DNA of 35,203 nucleotides from NCBI GenBank assembly GCA_027484495.1, contig JAIXSW010000015.1:1-35203 (forward strand), in the 5' to 3' direction. Numbering within the stretch: position 1 is the stretch's first letter; every line of letters starts with the position of its first letter. Below are positions 33,091 to 35,203 of the stretch, piece by piece. The notes below the pieces were generated by a model. The model saw only the letters and a list, made by a program, of their open reading frames with translations. It made no database searches and was not told where the DNA came from. Both the position numbers and the translations under genes were made by a program. Source of the DNA: Gammaproteobacteria bacterium (GTDB lineage: Bacteria > Pseudomonadota > Gammaproteobacteria > Enterobacterales > Alteromonadaceae).

Positions 33091-34305
33091 ATGTTTGAGT
33101 TAATGGAAAACCACAGCGAAGAAGCTGTCATCAAAGTGGTTGGCGTCGGTGGCGGTGGCGGTAACGCTGTCGAATACATGGTTGCCAGCAACATTGAAGG
33201 GGTGGAATTTATTGCCGCCAACACGGACGCGCAGGCACTGCGCAATTCGTCCGCCAATGTCACGCTGCAACTGGGTGCTAATGTCACCAAAGGTTTAGGT
33301 GCCGGCGCAAATCCGGATGTCGGTCGTCGTTCTGCTGAAGAAGACCGTGACACCATCAAAAAGACCATCATGGGCGCGGATATGGTGTTTATCGCGGCCG
33401 GTATGGGCGGTGGTACTGGTACTGGTGCAGCGCCAATCGTCGCACAAGTGGCCAAAGAGCTGGGTATTCTGACTGTTGCTGTCGTAACCAAGCCATTCCC
33501 GTTTGAAGGGAAGAAACGCTCCAATTACGCCGATGAAGGCATCAATGAACTGGCAAAACATGTCGATTCTTTGATCACTATTCCAAACGATAAGTTATTA
33601 AAAGTTCTCGGCAAAGGCACCAGTCTGCTCGATGCATTTAAAGCTGCGAACAATGTACTGCTGGGCGCGGTGCAGGGGATTGCTGAACTAATCACCCGTC
33701 CAGGTTTGATTAACGTCGACTTCGCTGACGTGCGCACCGTAATGTCTGAAATGGGCACTGCGATGATGGGTACTGGCCGTGCCACTGGTCCGGACCGTGC
33801 CGAAGAAGCTGCCGAACAAGCGATCTCCAGCCCGCTGCTGGAAGATATCGACCTGTCAGGTGCTAAAGGTATTCTGGTCAATATCACTGCGGGTTTAGAC
33901 CTGACTATCGAAGAGTTTGAGATTGTCGGTAACGCCGTTAAAGCGTTCGCATCTGAGAATGCGACTGTGGTTGTTGGTGCGGTCATTGATCCGGAAATGT
34001 CAGATGAGCTGCGCGTGACTGTCGTTGCAACCGGTATCGGTGCAGAGCGTCGTCCGGATATCAGCCTGGTACATGGTCATCACCGTGCAGAACCAGTTCG
34101 TGGTGGCTACAGCACTGGCACACCTTCGGGCTATGGTCATGGCGGCAGCGTATATGGCCATGCCGGCAACACGGCACGTGAAATGCGTGATGCGCAGCCA
34201 GCAATGGCGGCAGTGGAAGCGCCACAAAGCAAACCACAGGCCGATAACAAAGCCAATATTGATATTTTCGACATTCCGGCCTTCCTGCGCAAGCAAGCCG
34301 ATTAA
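33091..34305 (+). CDS. ftsZ: Cell division protein FtsZ
   Basis: Tubulin-like GTPase that polymerises into the Z ring. 404 residues. The nucleotide-binding 'V-G-V-G-G-G-G-G-N-A-V' near 17-27, the tubulin signature 'G-M-G-G-G-T-G-T-G-A-A-P' near 105-116 and the T7 loop 'N-V-D-F-A-D-V' near 207-213 are intact. The C-terminal peptide 'I-F-D-I-P-A-F-L-R-K-Q-A-D' that binds FtsA and ZipA is complete. The linker (about 326-370) is rich in His and Gly ('H-G-H-H', 'G-Y-G-H-G-G', 'G-H-A-G'). GGAGAG lies about 7 bases before the ATG. The gap to ftsA is 25 bp. Confidence 0.98.
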   Translation: MFELMENHSEEAVIKVVGVGGGGGNAVEYMVASNIEGVEFIAANTDAQALRNSSANVTLQLGANVTKGLGAGANPDVGRRSAEEDRDTIKKTIMGADMVFIAAGMGGGTGTGAAPIVAQVAKELGILTVAVVTKPFPFEGKKRSNYADEGINELAKHVDSLITIPNDKLLKVLGKGTSLLDAFKAANNVLLGAVQGIAELITRPGLINVDFADVRTVMSEMGTAMMGTGRATGPDRAEEAAEQAISSPLLEDIDLSGAKGILVNITAGLDLTIEEFEIVGNAVKAFASENATVVVGAVIDPEMSDELRVTVVATGIGAERRPDISLVHGHHRAEPVRGGYSTGTPSGYGHGGSVYGHAGNTAREMRDAQPAMAAVEAPQSKPQADNKANIDIFDIPAFLRKQAD

Positions 34306-34325
34306 TCGAAAAAATCGTTGGATAT

Positions 34326-34351
34326 AAGCTGAAACTTTCAGCTTTAAAGCT
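34326..34351. repeat. Overlapping palindromes between ftsZ and lpxC
   Basis: AAGCTGAAA (34326-34334) and TTTCAGCTT (34336-34344) are perfect complements around one base. AGCTTTAAAGCT (34340-34351) is a perfect 12-base palindrome that shares the AGCTT arm, so the two are alternatives. The site lies 20 bases after the ftsZ stop. There is no long T-run, so it is at best a weak terminator or attenuating/processing site. Confidence 0.5.
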
Positions 34352-34375
34352 AGTCTGAAGTCGGACCTGTAGCAT

Positions 34376-34404
34376 TGGCAAGTTTGTTAACATATGCTAT
34401 GCTT
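34376..34404 (+). promoter_or_regulatory. lpxC promoter
   Basis: TTGGCA (34376-34381) and TATGCT (34399-34404) with 17-bp spacing, a good sigma-70 match. The expected start is near 34411, giving a leader of about 37 bases. It would let lpxC be transcribed independently of the dcw read-through, as in E. coli. Confidence 0.75.
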
Positions 34405-34421
34405 CGCCGCCGTTTGGGATT

Positions 34422-34438
34422 GTTCAGTTTTTGAACAG
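34422..34438 (+). promoter_or_regulatory. Leader hairpin at the lpxC ribosome binding site
   Basis: TGTTCA (34422-34427), loop GTTTT, TGAACA (34433-34438). The 3' arm ends on the first base of the AGGA ribosome binding site (34438-34441), which is 6 bases before the ATG at 34448. A stem of 6 mostly A-U pairs is weak, so temperature or a protein could shift it. Confidence 0.4.
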
Positions 34439-34447
34439 GAAAAAATG

Positions 34448-35203
34448 ATGATTAAACAACGCACTATCACGAAGACCATCAGCTCCATCGGAGTGGGTTT
34501 ACACAAAGGCGAAAAGGTTACGCTTACTCTCCGACCTGCGCCTGACAACACAGGAATTGTGTTCCGTCGTGTCGATCTGAACCCGGTGGTCGACTTTAAA
34601 GTCGCACCAGAACTGGTGGGTGACACAGTGATGTGTACCTGTCTGATTAATCCTCAGGGCGTCCGGTTATCGACGACTGAACACCTGATGGCGGCGGTCG
34701 CCGGCCTCGGTATTGATAACCTCGTTGTTGAGGTTGATTCCGCCGAGATCCCGATCATGGATGGCAGCGCCAATCCGTTTGTGTACCTGCTGCTGGAAGC
34801 TGGCGTTTCTGAACAGAAACTGGCGAAAAAATTTATCCGCATTAAGAAAACCGTGCGCGTTGAAGATGGCGACAAGTGGGCTGAGTTTAAGCCGCACCAC
34901 GGTTTTCGCATCGACTTTGCGATTGACTTTGATCATCCGGTCATTTCTGAAACCCGTCAGCATATGAAAGTTGATTTCTCTGCTGCTGGTTTTATCAAAG
35001 ACATCAGCCGTGCACGCACTTTTGGTTTTCTGCAGGATATTGAATACCTGCGGGCGAACAATCTGGCGTTAGGTGGTAGTTTTGATAACGCTGTGGTACT
35101 GGATGAGTTCCGCGTGCTGAACCAGGATGGCCTGCGCTACGACGACGAATTTATCAAACACAAAATCCTTGATGCGATCGGCGATTTATATATGGCCGGT
35201 TAC
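34448..35203 (+). CDS. lpxC: UDP-3-O-acyl-N-acetylglucosamine deacetylase LpxC (3' end outside window)
   Basis: Zinc-dependent committed step of lipid A synthesis. 252 of about 305 residues are present. The start at the second ATG (34448, M-I-K-Q-R-T) matches the family; an in-frame ATG lies directly before it (34445). Zinc ligands fall at family positions: His79 in 'T-E-H-L-M-A-A', and His238 and Asp242 in 'H-K-I-L-D-A-I-G-D'. Glu78 (general base) is present, as is 'M-D-G-S-A-N-P-F-V-Y'. It is preceded by its own promoter at 34376. In E. coli, LpxC is degraded by FtsH through its C-terminus, which is not visible here. Confidence 0.97.
   Translation, partial: MIKQRTITKTISSIGVGLHKGEKVTLTLRPAPDNTGIVFRRVDLNPVVDFKVAPELVGDTVMCTCLINPQGVRLSTTEHLMAAVAGLGIDNLVVEVDSAEIPIMDGSANPFVYLLLEAGVSEQKLAKKFIRIKKTVRVEDGDKWAEFKPHHGFRIDFAIDFDHPVISETRQHMKVDFSAAGFIKDISRARTFGFLQDIEYLRANNLALGGSFDNAVVLDEFRVLNQDGLRYDDEFIKHKILDAIGDLYMAGY

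Noticed and set aside
17611..34305. Alternative genetic code with TGA as a sense codon
   Set aside because: mraZ, rsmH, ftsL, murE, murD, ftsW, ddl, ftsQ and ftsA itself end in TGA at the family-expected C-terminus, so TGA is a normal stop here.

Overview
The window looks like a chromosomal segment of a gammaproteobacterium. The protein sequences and gene order suggest the Alteromonadales/Chromatiaceae area, Rheinheimera- or Alishewanella-like; this placement is inference from recalled relatives, since no search was run. Two conserved blocks identify it: the rsmI-lpoA-yraN-diaA-dolP neighbourhood known from E. coli, and a complete dcw (division and cell wall) cluster in E. coli order from mraZ through ftsZ to lpxC. 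There are no tRNA genes, insertion sequences, prophage genes or CRISPR arrays.

Layout. Bases 1-5.7 kb hold the 3' part of a LysR-type regulator, a convergent TPR-containing sensor kinase (minus), pyrC (minus) and a CHASE-PAS sensor kinase (plus). A DUF599 membrane protein is translationally coupled to the second kinase. Bases 6.5-10.9 kb hold dolP, diaA, yraN and lpoA as a tight minus-strand run, divergent from rsmI. Bases 11.0-12.7 kb hold a small outer-membrane beta-barrel gene, the RNase P RNA gene rnpB with promoter and terminator, and a small SpoIIAA/STAS-like gene. Bases 13.0-17.15 kb hold a two-gene RND efflux operon with the permease first and the adaptor second. Bases 17.15-17.6 kb are non-coding: first a segment rich in inverted repeats, then the dcw promoter with MraZ operator repeats. 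From 17.6 kb to the end runs the dcw cluster, mostly with 4-bp ATGA overlaps, ending inside lpxC.

How the genes work together. MurC-F, MraY, MurG and Ddl make lipid II. FtsW, FtsI and FtsL/Q use it at the septum, FtsA and FtsZ build the ring, RsmH methylates 16S rRNA, and MraZ represses the cluster. LpoA (an activator of a class A penicillin-binding protein) and DolP (outer-membrane quality control) also serve the envelope, and LpxC commits to lipid A.

The most striking observation is an in-frame TGA at codon 74 of ftsA. Both halves remain in the same frame and match FtsA end to end. The TGA falls where E. coli FtsA has Cys74, and the next base is C. It is either a base-call error, a real nonsense mutation in a normally essential gene, or a recoded/leaky stop. 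Other points of note are a 10-bp-phased MraZ operator, mutually exclusive hairpins between dolP and the DUF599 gene, a His/Gly-rich FtsZ linker, an lpxC leader hairpin touching the ribosome binding site, and unusual relay residues in the RND pump.
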